Of a stretch of DNA of 64,000 nucleotides, positions 7,461 to 14,946 are shown one piece after another. The stretch covers positions 130,781 through 194,780 of the forward strand of contig NZ_JBQOUY010000002.1 of the NCBI RefSeq assembly GCF_052216985.1. Direction: 5' to 3'. How positions within the stretch are numbered: the stretch's first letter is position 1; each line of letters starts with the position of its first letter. Under the pieces are notes generated by a model. It saw only the letters and a list, made by a program, of their open reading frames with translations. It had not been told where the DNA came from and made no database searches. Position numbers and translations under genes: made by a program. The DNA comes from Acidaminococcus fermentans_A. Lineage in GTDB: Bacteria > Bacillota > Negativicutes > Acidaminococcales > Acidaminococcaceae.

Positions 7461-7839
7461 CTATTCTTGATGAATGATAATCCAGTGAAGAAGATCTTGC
7501 TGCGAGAGTTCTCCAGAGGCAATTTTTAAAAATGTATCTGACAGTTCATCTTGTGTATAGGTGAGCTCAATCTTATTAAGAGCGAGAAACACCAACATTA
7601 CATGTGCACCGATACGTTTATTGCCGTCAATAAAAGCATGGTTTTTTACAAGACCATATCCAAGACGAGCAGCCTTCTGTTGTAAAGATGGATAAATGTC
7701 TGTGCCTGAGAAGAACTGAAATGGTGCGGCCAATACGGATTCCAGCAAATCCTTCATCCCGGATGCCATCAGTTCCCCCTGTTTCCTGAATCAGCTGTGA
7801 ATGAAGTTTGATGATTTGATTCTTTGAAAGAACAATCAT
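7461..7839 (-). pseudogene. doc: Doc-family (Fic-fold) toxin with a one-base frameshift
   Basis: The gene begins at 7839 as MIVLSKNQIIKLHSQLIQET, GGTDGIRDEG and should continue LLESVLAAPFQFFSGTD. One extra T in the codon run after DEG pushes it out of frame; the correct continuation is open in the next frame to 7461. The catalytic motif HAFIDGNKR of Doc toxins (HxFx(D/A)GNK) is intact, followed by MLVFLALNKIELTYTQDEL. Doc phosphorylates EF-Tu and is held in check by Phd. With the shift, only a 70-residue truncated product is made, so the toxin is inactive unless the base is an error. Confidence 0.85.
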
Positions 7840-8078
7840 TTGGCTAGAACCTCATAGGCTTTCCGGTTTTTGGCGATTAAACGCTTGGAAACAGCAAGCA
7901 CATCTTCGTCGTTAGCAAGCTGTTCCTGTTCCGCGTTGCTGAACTCAATCAGCAGATAGCGAGGAGAGTTGTTTTTCAAAATGACAACAGGACCTTTCTC
8001 ATCAACCATTCTGGCTACACGAGAAAAGTTCTGGTTTGCTTCTGTGATGGAAACAAGATTTTCTGTATTGACATTCAT
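7836..8078 (-). CDS. phd: Phd-family antitoxin
   Basis: An 80-residue protein, MNVNTENLVSITEANQNFSR, with the Phd/YefM fold (ITEANQNFSRVARMVDEKGPVVI and a PRYLLIEF strand) and a helical C-terminal toxin-binding tail. Its stop overlaps the start of the Doc gene by four bases (7836-7839). It remains intact while its toxin partner has drifted, which is the usual order of decay. Confidence 0.88.
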   Translation of the reverse strand: MNVNTENLVSITEANQNFSRVARMVDEKGPVVILKNNSPRYLLIEFSNAEQEQLANDEDVLAVSKRLIAKNRKAYEVLAK

Positions 8079-8149
8079 AGTTGATGCCTCCTTACGTTTG
8101 ATGATTTAATTATAACCCATAGATAGGATGAATTCAACCTAATACAATT

Positions 8150-8480
8150 TGGCTTTCCTATAAGGCGTGAGGGGAAATGAAAAGAAGTCAGCTTTGTACG
8201 GTGACAATTAGTGCAGAGGGCAGAGTGAAGAGCGGAGACGCACGGGTCGCAGAATCCTTTGTGAACCCGTATGGGCGATTCAATACTTTTGCCTCTGGCA
8301 AAATGTCGCTAAAGCCGCCCACTTCCTGTTCCAACCGTAGGGGCCGCAGGACCGGTGGCCCGCCAGATGCACAAGTCCATGACTCCAACGGTGTAGGGGC
8401 TACCCGCAGGGGAGCCCATCCCCGGCTGCCCAGTGGGTAAAAAAGCAGGCCCGCAGTCAAATTGATTGAGGGCCTTTTTC
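8150..8480. repeat. Mosaic intergenic repeat, copy 7 (ends in a terminator)
   Basis: Modules in order: 'CTATAAGGCGTGAGGGGAAA', 'GTGCAGAGGGCAGAGTGAAG', 'CCAACCGTAGGGGCCGCAGG', 'GCCCGCCAGATGCACAAGTC', 'CCAACGGTGTAGGGGCTACC', 'CCCATCCCCGGCTGCCCAGT', and the GCAGGCCCGCAGTC / GATTGAGGGCCT hairpin followed by T-run. It fills most of the 500-base gap after the Phd/Doc genes. Confidence 0.75.
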
Positions 8481-8580
8481 TGTCGTGATTTTTGGATAGG
8501 TCATTTGCTATAATGAAAAAAGTCATTAGTGAATCTTCAGCAGCAGGGTAAGAATGGAATCTATGAAAAGGAGTGATTTT

Positions 8581-8985
8581 ATGAGAAAAATAGGAATCGC
8601 TTTAAGGGTGCTGTTGCTTGGCGTCTTTGTATGGGCAGCAGGAATGCTGCCTGTCAGTGCAACGGATGTTTGGGTAGCCCATTGGAACAGTGAAAATCTT
8701 GATATTTACGTGATGGATGATACCATTTCCTATGGCACGCGGGGAGATACCCGGTGGTTCGATGTATCTACAAAGATGGTTAAAAATGGCCAGCTGCAGG
8801 AAGTCGTCCATTGGGAATTCAGTAAATACAAAACAGATATGTGGCGCTATGAAACGAATCGGATGGGGGGTACTCATACGACTGTGGTTATCCCCCGCAG
8901 TAGAATCTTTGAATATTGCATGGATCAGATAGGCTGGCCGTACACTATCCGCATAAGCCACAGGATTACAAGGTATTATTATTGA
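8581..8985 (+). CDS. Small secreted protein of unknown function
   Basis: The start at 8581 is preferred over 8554 because AAAGGAG lies eight bases before it; it gives 134 residues. Residues 1-26 are a clear signal peptide (MRKIGIALRVLLLGVFVWAA, cleaved after VSA). The mature part (TDVWVAHWNSENLDIYVMDD...) is rich in Trp and Tyr with no Cys pairs or known motif and looks like a small beta-rich extracellular protein. I do not recognise the family. It stands alone between two copies of the mosaic repeat. Confidence 0.7.
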   Translation: MRKIGIALRVLLLGVFVWAAGMLPVSATDVWVAHWNSENLDIYVMDDTISYGTRGDTRWFDVSTKMVKNGQLQEVVHWEFSKYKTDMWRYETNRMGGTHTTVVIPRSRIFEYCMDQIGWPYTIRISHRITRYYY

Positions 8986-9127
8986 TGTCATCGAAAAAAT
9001 CACCAGCTGGCATGTTGGAACCGGGCTGCAATTGCCGTCGCCAATGCACCACACTGGTGATTTCTTTGCTACTCATTATATTAACGTACGTAATGACTGT
9101 CAAAAGGAAATTCTGCTCTCTGGTTCT

Positions 9128-9200
9128 TTGACCCCAACGTGGTAGGGGCTTCCCGCAGGGAAGGCCGTCCCGGCCGCCCAGAGGGGTCCCTGTACTCTTC
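9128..9200. repeat. Mosaic intergenic repeat, copy 8 (partial)
   Basis: 'CCCCAACGTGGTAGGGGCTT' and 'GTCCCGGCCGCCCAGAGGGG' are recognisable, then a reversed-looking purine/pyrimidine block. The terminator half is missing. Confidence 0.6.
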
Positions 9201-9918
9201 ACTCTGCGCTTATGCCCCATTCCCACCTGCCCATCCCCCTCCTTTTTTGCTATAATAGCAGAGAAAAATTCACCCCAGAAAAATTTCGGTAGTAGGAAAA
9301 ACCGTTTTACTACCATTTTTACTACTGCAATGGGGAAAGTTGTGCCGTTTTTTGCAAAATTTTGTCCTGTTCTATGTGGACATGTGGAGCTTGCAAAACC
9401 GCATTAAATCGGCATATTTTGGCATAGAAGGGAGTTTTGTGTCCATGATCAAAATACTATTTATCTGCCACGGCACTACGAGGTGAGCGAGCCTGGAGAG
9501 GCGCATAAACTGGGGATGACAGAAACAAATGTACAAGAGAAGAACACCTGTTTTACTACTGAGCGCAAGATATAGTGGCCTATTGGAAGAAGATAACTAC
9601 ATATTGTGTATGCCAAACAACGCACGTAAAACTTTGCAAATCAGGAAAGAAAAGAGAGCTTTTTAGGGCGCTTTTGTTATGAAGTGAATTTACATTCAGA
9701 TATAGGAAAACTTGCTCGCAGGCAAGGGTACGGCAAGGGAGATGGTCCGGGTGGGAGTTCCTGTCCGGGCTTTTTTATATTGTTTTTTCATAATGATAAT
9801 ATGTTATACTGTATTTAACTATGTATAAGTGCATCTATTTCAGACAATACACCTGCTGCACAGCAGAAACTATGGTTTGCCAGGAAAAGTTGAAAACCAA
9901 CATGCAGATTATGATACC
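9201..9918. other. 700 bases without a convincing gene
   Basis: GGTAGTA...TACTACC (about 9290-9316) is a short inverted repeat. A 14-codon remnant lies at 9445-9486. The rest is low-coding, with 'AAAGAGAGCTTTTTAGGGCG' near 9655 and T-runs near 9770. The interval has stops in every frame. Confidence 0.4.
9445..9486 (+). pseudogene. Possible remnant of a low-molecular-weight protein phosphatase start
   Basis: The 13-residue frame MIKILFICHGTTR resembles the N-terminus of low-molecular-weight tyrosine phosphatases (…ILFICxGNxxRS…) and stops immediately. A ribosome-site-like GGGAG lies upstream. It is too short for certainty. Confidence 0.25.
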
Positions 9919-9947
9919 AGATATTCCAGACGGTGTCTGGAATATCT
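9919..9947. promoter_or_regulatory. Perfect 12-base inverted repeat, possible operator
   Basis: AGATATTCCAGA (9919-9930), five bases, TCTGGAATATCT (9936-9947). It lies 38 bases before the start at 9985 in an otherwise unstructured leader and has no T-run, so an operator or leader hairpin fits better than a terminator. Confidence 0.5.
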
Positions 9948-9984
9948 CTAGTACTCCCGATAAAAGGAATAGAAAAGGAATAGA

Positions 9985-10356
9985 ATGATGAGTATAGAAG
10001 GTCTGGAAAAACTAATTGGATCAATCGTCAAAATCAAACCGACGGTGATCCGTTCTGAAACAGGGGACATCATCAGGGCTAAATGGCTTCCGGAAGAAAG
10101 TGATTTTGGGAAGGATGTGATTTTTACTTTTGTGTGGAGGTTCTTGAAGTTCTGGGATGGCTTCATCCCCAATTCGCTCCGGCCTATCCTCGGACTGCTC
10201 CAGCTGATACCATTCTTCTACTTCTATGCAGGGCTGAGCGATGGATGGATGACCAAATATTATGCAGCCATTGGTATGGTCTGCATGGGGATAAGTATGT
10301 ACGTAACAGAAGAAGGGGAAAGTCTGGTGGAGAGATTCAACCCCAGAAACTGGTAG
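9985..10356 (+). CDS. Small membrane protein of unknown function
   Basis: 123 residues starting at one of two adjacent ATG codons (9985 or 9988) after AAGGAAT. The N-terminal half (IGSIVKIKPTVIRSETGDII, RAKWLPEESDFGKDVIF) is soluble and beta-like. Residues ~65-100 contain two hydrophobic stretches (LGLLQLIPFFYFYAGL and YAAIGMVCMGISMYV), suggesting a membrane hairpin. The gene is followed after 15 bases by a zinc-ribbon membrane protein, so the two likely form an operon. No family recognised. Confidence 0.7.
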   Translation: MMSIEGLEKLIGSIVKIKPTVIRSETGDIIRAKWLPEESDFGKDVIFTFVWRFLKFWDGFIPNSLRPILGLLQLIPFFYFYAGLSDGWMTKYYAAIGMVCMGISMYVTEEGESLVERFNPRNW

Positions 10357-10371
10357 GAAGAAGGGAAAGCC

Positions 10372-10839
10372 ATGGATGATAGATATTTGTGCCCCAAATG
10401 CGGGTCCGATGATGTACGGAAAGTGGAAATGATCTGGAAAGAACAGACGGGGGATATCAACCTGGACTCCGTAGGGACCACATATGGGACCGGGGACGTC
10501 AATGTAGGGTATTTCAAATCCAAAGGGACCCAGATCTCCAAAATGGCCAGGGAAGCAGCCCCGCCAAGAAAAAGGAACATCAAGACCGATGTTTTGGGCG
10601 GAATTTTCCTGGGCTTCTTCCTGGGAGCGCTGTTCGGGCTGACTGCTCTCTGGACCGGGCACAAAGACCTGGCAGCAGGCATCTTCTGGGCCCTGTTGGG
10701 AATCGGCTGGATGTATGGATGCTTCCTGGCAGGGAAGGATAACGTCTGGAATGACAAGGTATGGCCGAAAGTCTATGCTGGCTGGCAGCACACCTGGATC
10801 TGCACCCGGTGTGGGAAACGTTTTTCCATCCATGATTGA
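10372..10839 (+). CDS. Membrane protein with zinc-ribbon halves at both ends
   Basis: 155 residues. CPKC (near residue 8) and CTRC (near residue 146) are widely separated knuckles that could fold together as one zinc ribbon or lie at the same membrane face. Between them are two hydrophobic segments (LGGIFLGFFLGALFGLTALW and AAGIFWALLGIGWMYGCFLA). The ribosome site is GGAAAG. The partner gene just upstream is also a small membrane protein. Function unknown; proteins with a zinc ribbon plus two spans are common among bacterial stress or defence-associated membrane proteins, but nothing here proves that role. Confidence 0.7.
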   Translation: MDDRYLCPKCGSDDVRKVEMIWKEQTGDINLDSVGTTYGTGDVNVGYFKSKGTQISKMAREAAPPRKRNIKTDVLGGIFLGFFLGALFGLTALWTGHKDLAAGIFWALLGIGWMYGCFLAGKDNVWNDKVWPKVYAGWQHTWICTRCGKRFSIHD

Positions 10840-10963
10840 AGTGGGGGATGGGAAACTGGGTTTGGAGGGGACTTTCATTATGGATTTTCTCTCCTTGTTA
10901 TCCAGAAATTTACACAGCGTTCATGGTATAATAAAATATAGTATAAAAATGGGAAAAGGGGCG

Positions 10964-11071
10964 ATGGCTTTGAAAACAATCAACGTTGTGGACGCATTGT
11001 TTATCAACCAGGATAAAGTCTTCGCTACCCTACGGGGATGTGAAGAATTCAATGATAGATGGAATATGTAG
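10964..11071 (+). pseudogene. Truncated 5' copy of the downstream Nudix gene
   Basis: It reads MALKTINVVDALFINQDKVF and stops after 35 residues (…EEFNDRWNM). It aligns with the first 35 residues of the Nudix protein at 11557 (MALKTVRVVAALILNQDKVL…) and ends before the Nudix box. A 124-residue unrelated gene lies between the two copies. The pattern fits a duplication of the 5' end or an insertion of the intervening gene. Confidence 0.75.
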
Positions 11072-11104
11072 GAACAAAATTTATACTTACTCAGGAGAAA
11101 GAAA

Positions 11105-11479
11105 ATGGATAATAAAAGTATTGGTTATATCATTGTAAGTTTAATTATTGCTTGTGTGATGATATTTGGGGGGAATGATAAACCTTCTAAAAATCAAACT
11201 TCTCAAGCCTCTCAAGAACCGAACTATATGTTACTTGCTAAGGAGGATATTGAAAAAAGAACAGGATTATATGTTACCGATTTTTCTATAAAACAGAGTA
11301 ATGTAGCAAAAGCACAAAATGGAAATGTCACTGTTGATTCAGATATAAAACTAGACAATAAAAAAGAAACGCAACATTTTTGGGCTATTTACACCGAAAA
11401 AGGGAAATTACTTAGACTGAAAATTGGCCCAAATGTTATTTATGATGCTCAAGAACAAGATAAAAATAAGAAGCAATAG
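11105..11479 (+). CDS. Membrane-anchored or secreted protein of unknown function
   Basis: 124 residues. One N-terminal hydrophobic segment (IGYIIVSLIIACVMIFGG) could be a signal anchor; a polar linker (NDKPSKNQTSQASQEPN) and a beta-rich extracellular-type domain follow (residues 40-115, including WAIYTEKGKLLRLKIG). GGAGAAAGAAA precedes the ATG. It is AT-rich compared with the Nudix gene after it and splits the Nudix duplication, which suggests recent arrival. No known family recognised. Confidence 0.65.
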   Translation: MDNKSIGYIIVSLIIACVMIFGGNDKPSKNQTSQASQEPNYMLLAKEDIEKRTGLYVTDFSIKQSNVAKAQNGNVTVDSDIKLDNKKETQHFWAIYTEKGKLLRLKIGPNVIYDAQEQDKNKKQ

Positions 11480-11556
11480 AGCTATAAGCATAAATCAAAA
11501 TAGCACATGTGTTATGGAAAAATAAGGAATAAAGTAAATTGCATGTAAAAGAGAAG

Positions 11557-11976
11557 ATGGCTTTGAAAACGGTACGGGTTGTGGCGGCGCTGATACTCAA
11601 CCAGGATAAGGTCCTGGCCACCCAACGGAGGTATGGAGAATTCAAAGACGGATGGGAATTCCCTGGGGGAAAGATCGAGCCAGGGGAAACTCCGGAGCAG
11701 GCCATTAAACGGGAGATCCGGGAAGAGCTGGCTACGGATATCCGGGTGGAACAGCCTCTCACTACAGTGGAATACGACTATCCTACCTTCCATCTTTCCA
11801 TGGAGTGCTTCATCTGCAAAGTGGAACAGGGCAACTTGACCTTATTGGAACACGAAGCCGCTAAGTGGCTTTCCTATGATGAATTGGATAGTGTGGATTG
11901 GTTGCCGGCGGATCGGATTGTGGTGAGGGAGTTGCGGAAGTTCCTGGCGAAAAGGTCTCTTGCAAAATATCATTAG
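11557..11976 (+). CDS. Nudix hydrolase, MutT-like
   Basis: 139 residues from the ATG at 11557. The Nudix box GGKIEPGETPEQAIKREIRE EL fits G-x5-E-x7-REUxEExGU, with the metal-binding E residues present. FPGGKIE and the PTFHLSMECFICKV strand are typical of MutT/8-oxo-dGTP diphosphatases, which clean the nucleotide pool of oxidised dGTP; NUDT/CTP-pyrophosphohydrolase activity is an alternative. The protein sits alone, preceded by a truncated duplicate of its own 5' end, and followed by the AT-rich leader of the defence operon. Confidence 0.85.
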   Translation: MALKTVRVVAALILNQDKVLATQRRYGEFKDGWEFPGGKIEPGETPEQAIKREIREELATDIRVEQPLTTVEYDYPTFHLSMECFICKVEQGNLTLLEHEAAKWLSYDELDSVDWLPADRIVVRELRKFLAKRSLAKYH

Positions 11977-12310
11977 TAAAAAAGAAATTCTACAAAGCTT
12001 AACTGTACTGAAATTTTCACAGAAACTGTAGTATTATGAAATAGATTGAAAACCACAAGTAATCGTGTTAAACTAATATATTAACAATTTATATATAAAA
12101 TTAGAGGTTAGATTACTTTGACTGATGATAAAAATTTCTAGTTTTATAAAGAGAGAATAGAATCAATTTTAAAAAGCAACGTATATTTTAATAAATACTC
12201 TAACCTATATAGGATAGGGAGAATGCTATTACTAAAGTTCTGGATAAGATTTATAAAAACTCTTGATTATTAGGCCTATAATATTGTTATATGCATAAGG
12301 AGCAGGTTCA
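11977..12310 (+). promoter_or_regulatory. AT-rich leader of the defence operon with a candidate promoter
   Basis: This 334-base gap has no gene. TTGACT at 12118-12123 followed after 18 bases by TTTTAT is a weak candidate promoter; TATAAT at about 12273 is another -10 candidate without a clear -35. A ribosome site AAGGAG (12297-12302) precedes the GTG start at 12311. Confidence 0.4.
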
Positions 12311-14029
12311 GTGTGGTGCAAAAATTGTAATATAGAAACCAACGAAAAAACATGCCCTATCTGTGGTGAAAAGACTATTGAAGATATTCCGACAGAAGTA
12401 TACTGGTGTGATAAATGCCATGTTCCTGTAATGCAGGAAATTACGCAAGCCGATAAGGGCGTCTGCCCAAGATGCGGCACACCAATGAAATATTTGACGT
12501 CGGATATTCGCCCAGTGTTTCCGGAAGAAAGATTATTAATCGAAATACTGTTAAAGAAAAAACCATATTTGTGGGCAGAGTCTTCAGTATGGGCATCTAA
12601 CAATAGATATTATGTTAATGGAAAATCAATAGCATTACCTAGTAAACTTTTCAAAGAAGCGAATGAGGATATATACATTGAGCAGCTTCAACGTTTCAAA
12701 GAAAATAATCCGCATGAATTTTTTGAGGGAAATCTTGAGGTATTCAAGGAAGCAAATCAAAGAAGATTAGATTACCTAATTGATGAAGCTCATAATTTTA
12801 TTAAAAGAGCGGCTGCGAAATTTCCGGAAGAAAATATTGTACTTTCTTTCTCAGGGGGGAAAGATTCCACTGTTACAGCTGATCTTGCTATCAAAGCATT
12901 AAGTAATCCAAGTTTGGTTCATATTTTTGGTAATACTACATTGGAATTTCCTTTAACTGTACGGTATGCAGAACGCTATCGGCGTAATCATCCACAGGCA
13001 ATTTTCAAAATTGCTAAAAATAATGAACAGGTTTTTCTAGACGTGTGTTCAGATATTGGGCCCCCTGCTCGAATGATGAGATGGTGTTGCTCTATGTTTA
13101 AGACTGGTCCCATCACTCGTGTAATTAATGCTTTATATCGCAACCAGCAGATTCTAACATTTTATGGAATTAGAAAATCTGAATCTGTAGCAAGAAGTAA
13201 GTACAATCGCATAGAAGATGATGCTGAATCAATAAAGATTCAGCAACAGACTGTAGCATCACCAATATTCTTTTGGAAAGATATGGATATTTGGCTCTAT
13301 ATTCTTTCTGAAGGTATTGATTTTAATGAGGCATATCGGTTAGGGTATGATCGTGTTGGCTGTTGGTGCTGTCCTAACAATAATCAACGGGCTCAATTTT
13401 TATCTAGAATCTATATGCCAGAAGCATCTAAAAAATGGAGAGAATTTCTTGTAGATTTTGCCAGGAAAATTGGCAAACCTGATGCAGAAGAATATGTGGA
13501 TTCTGGAGCATGGAAGGCAAGACAAGGTGGAAACGGGTTGCAGGCTGCTGGTGATGTAAAAATTCGTTTTACTAATTGCACAACAGAAGAACACGCAAAA
13601 ATATATCGTCTTGTTCGTCCTATGGATGACGAATTTCTTAATATGCTGACTCCTTTTGGGAGAGTGGCTCCAGAACTTGGCCAGAAATTACTACACGAGG
13701 TACTTGTACTTGATGTTCGCACTAATGTCCCAATTTTATCGGTGCAGCCGTTTGAACAGGATGGGTTTGAGCATGCTGTTAAAATTCGGACAATGAACGT
13801 CAAAAATCATAACAACTTACAACATATGGTAGGTTATCAGGTTCGTAAATTTAATGCATGTAGAAAATGCTTAAAATGTGAGTCTCTTTGTAAAGCTGGT
13901 GCAATTTCCATAACAGAAGAAGGATATCATATTGATCCGCAAAAGTGTGTTCATTGTAAGATGTGTGTGACAGCAAAGTACCTCCGCGGTGGATGTCTGA
14001 TGGATAAATATTTGCGAACGAAGGATTAG
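12311..14029 (+). CDS. PAPS-reductase-like sulfur-transfer protein of a DNA phosphorothioation system (DndC/SspD-like)
   Basis: 572 residues from a GTG with AAGGAG eight bases upstream. Residues 1-60 hold two zinc ribbons (C3/C6, C15/C18, C33/C36, C52/C55). SGGKDS (181-186) is the ATP pyrophosphatase P-loop of PAPS-reductase/DndC proteins, followed by DndC-type cysteine motifs (ARMMRWCCSMFKTGP, GYDRVGCWCCPNN). The C-terminus adds a ferredoxin-like tail (CRKCLKCESLC and CVHCKMC) for Fe-S clusters. In Dnd/Ssp systems this protein activates the DNA backbone phosphate with ATP so that sulfur can replace a non-bridging oxygen. It opens a nine- to ten-gene operon together with a cysteine desulfurase. 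The extra N-terminal ribbons and C-terminal ferredoxin make it longer than classic DndC. Confidence 0.85.
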   Translation: MWCKNCNIETNEKTCPICGEKTIEDIPTEVYWCDKCHVPVMQEITQADKGVCPRCGTPMKYLTSDIRPVFPEERLLIEILLKKKPYLWAESSVWASNNRYYVNGKSIALPSKLFKEANEDIYIEQLQRFKENNPHEFFEGNLEVFKEANQRRLDYLIDEAHNFIKRAAAKFPEENIVLSFSGGKDSTVTADLAIKALSNPSLVHIFGNTTLEFPLTVRYAERYRRNHPQAIFKIAKNNEQVFLDVCSDIGPPARMMRWCCSMFKTGPITRVINALYRNQQILTFYGIRKSESVARSKYNRIEDDAESIKIQQQTVASPIFFWKDMDIWLYILSEGIDFNEAYRLGYDRVGCWCCPNNNQRAQFLSRIYMPEASKKWREFLVDFARKIGKPDAEEYVDSGAWKARQGGNGLQAAGDVKIRFTNCTTEEHAKIYRLVRPMDDEFLNMLTPFGRVAPELGQKLLHEVLVLDVRTNVPILSVQPFEQDGFEHAVKIRTMNVKNHNNLQHMVGYQVRKFNACRKCLKCESLCKAGAISITEEGYHIDPQKCVHCKMCVTAKYLRGGCLMDKYLRTKD

Positions 14030-14043
14030 GAGGAGCAGAAGAC

Positions 14044-14946
14044 ATGGCTATGAAATTCCGTGCCCATGAAACATTTTTTATAAGAAAGGGGTGGTTAAGT
14101 AAAGGTATGCGATATGTGTCGCAAAAACCTGATGTTTTTATTGATAAAAACGAAAACCCCATGGATGTTCTTGGTCTCGGTTCGAACATGGTCAAGTCAC
14201 TCCGCTATTGGCTTCAAGCTGTGGGATTGACTGAAGAAGCATCTAAGGGGAAACGTTTCCAAAAATTTACAAAGCTTGGAGAACAGGTATTTAAGCATGA
14301 TCCGTATACCGAAGAGTATGGAACTCTTTATTTGTTACAATACAAATTGGCTACAAATGAAGATGTGGCCCCATCTTGGTACTATTTTTTTAACGTATTC
14401 TCTATGCAGGAATTTGGAAAAGACGATTTCATCGAGCAAATAGAGAATTATCTTAAGATGAAAGATGTAAGCGTTGCCTTACGTTCTTTAAATGATGATT
14501 TCTCTTGTATCATAAATAGTTATGTACCCAAATATAAATCAAGCCCTATAAAAGATTCTCCTGAGAATAGTATTAATTGCCCATTTGGAGAATTGGGATT
14601 GGTTGATATTTTAAACAAAGATCACAATAATTACATTTATAAAAAGTCTATGCCGCCAGTAAAAAGCTTAAATCCTTGGGTTGTGATGGCAGTAATATCT
14701 GACCAGGCAAAAGAAAGAAAAGAAATTGGCTTGAATGAGCTATTAACTTCAAAATGTAATATTGGAAAAGTGTTTAATTTGGATTCTATTGGTATGCTGG
14801 AAGTTTTGCACGAAGTAGAAAGAATCGGTGAAATTAAAATAATTCGTACAGCAGGGTTGGATATCATCCGGATTAATCATAAAGAGAATACATTTCTTGA
14901 ATGCGTAAAAAAATATTATGATAGCATTGAGGAACAAAATATATGA
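14044..14946 (+). CDS. DUF4007 protein, SspB-like
   Basis: 300 residues. The N-terminus KFRAHETFFIRKGWLSKGM and the FTKLGEQVFKHDPYTEEYGT motif are the signature of DUF4007 proteins. From what I remember of the Ssp phosphorothioation system, its nickase SspB carries this domain; the assignment by position (between the PAPS-reductase-like protein and the large ATPase) agrees. It would nick one strand to allow sulfur insertion, which matches single-stranded modification. No metal-nuclease motif can be identified with certainty here. GGAGGAGCAG precedes the ATG; the stop overlaps the next start by four bases. Confidence 0.75.
   Translation: MAMKFRAHETFFIRKGWLSKGMRYVSQKPDVFIDKNENPMDVLGLGSNMVKSLRYWLQAVGLTEEASKGKRFQKFTKLGEQVFKHDPYTEEYGTLYLLQYKLATNEDVAPSWYYFFNVFSMQEFGKDDFIEQIENYLKMKDVSVALRSLNDDFSCIINSYVPKYKSSPIKDSPENSINCPFGELGLVDILNKDHNNYIYKKSMPPVKSLNPWVVMAVISDQAKERKEIGLNELLTSKCNIGKVFNLDSIGMLEVLHEVERIGEIKIIRTAGLDIIRINHKENTFLECVKKYYDSIEEQNI

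Noticed and set aside
9700..9800. Possible hairpin terminator 'GTCCGGGTGGGAG...GTCCGGGC' before a T-run
   Set aside because: The two GTCCGGG copies are direct, not inverted, so no stable stem forms.
10021..10878. 285-codon reverse-strand open frame
   Set aside because: Opposite two genes with clear membrane and zinc-ribbon features; product is Pro/Phe/Ser-rich without known motifs.
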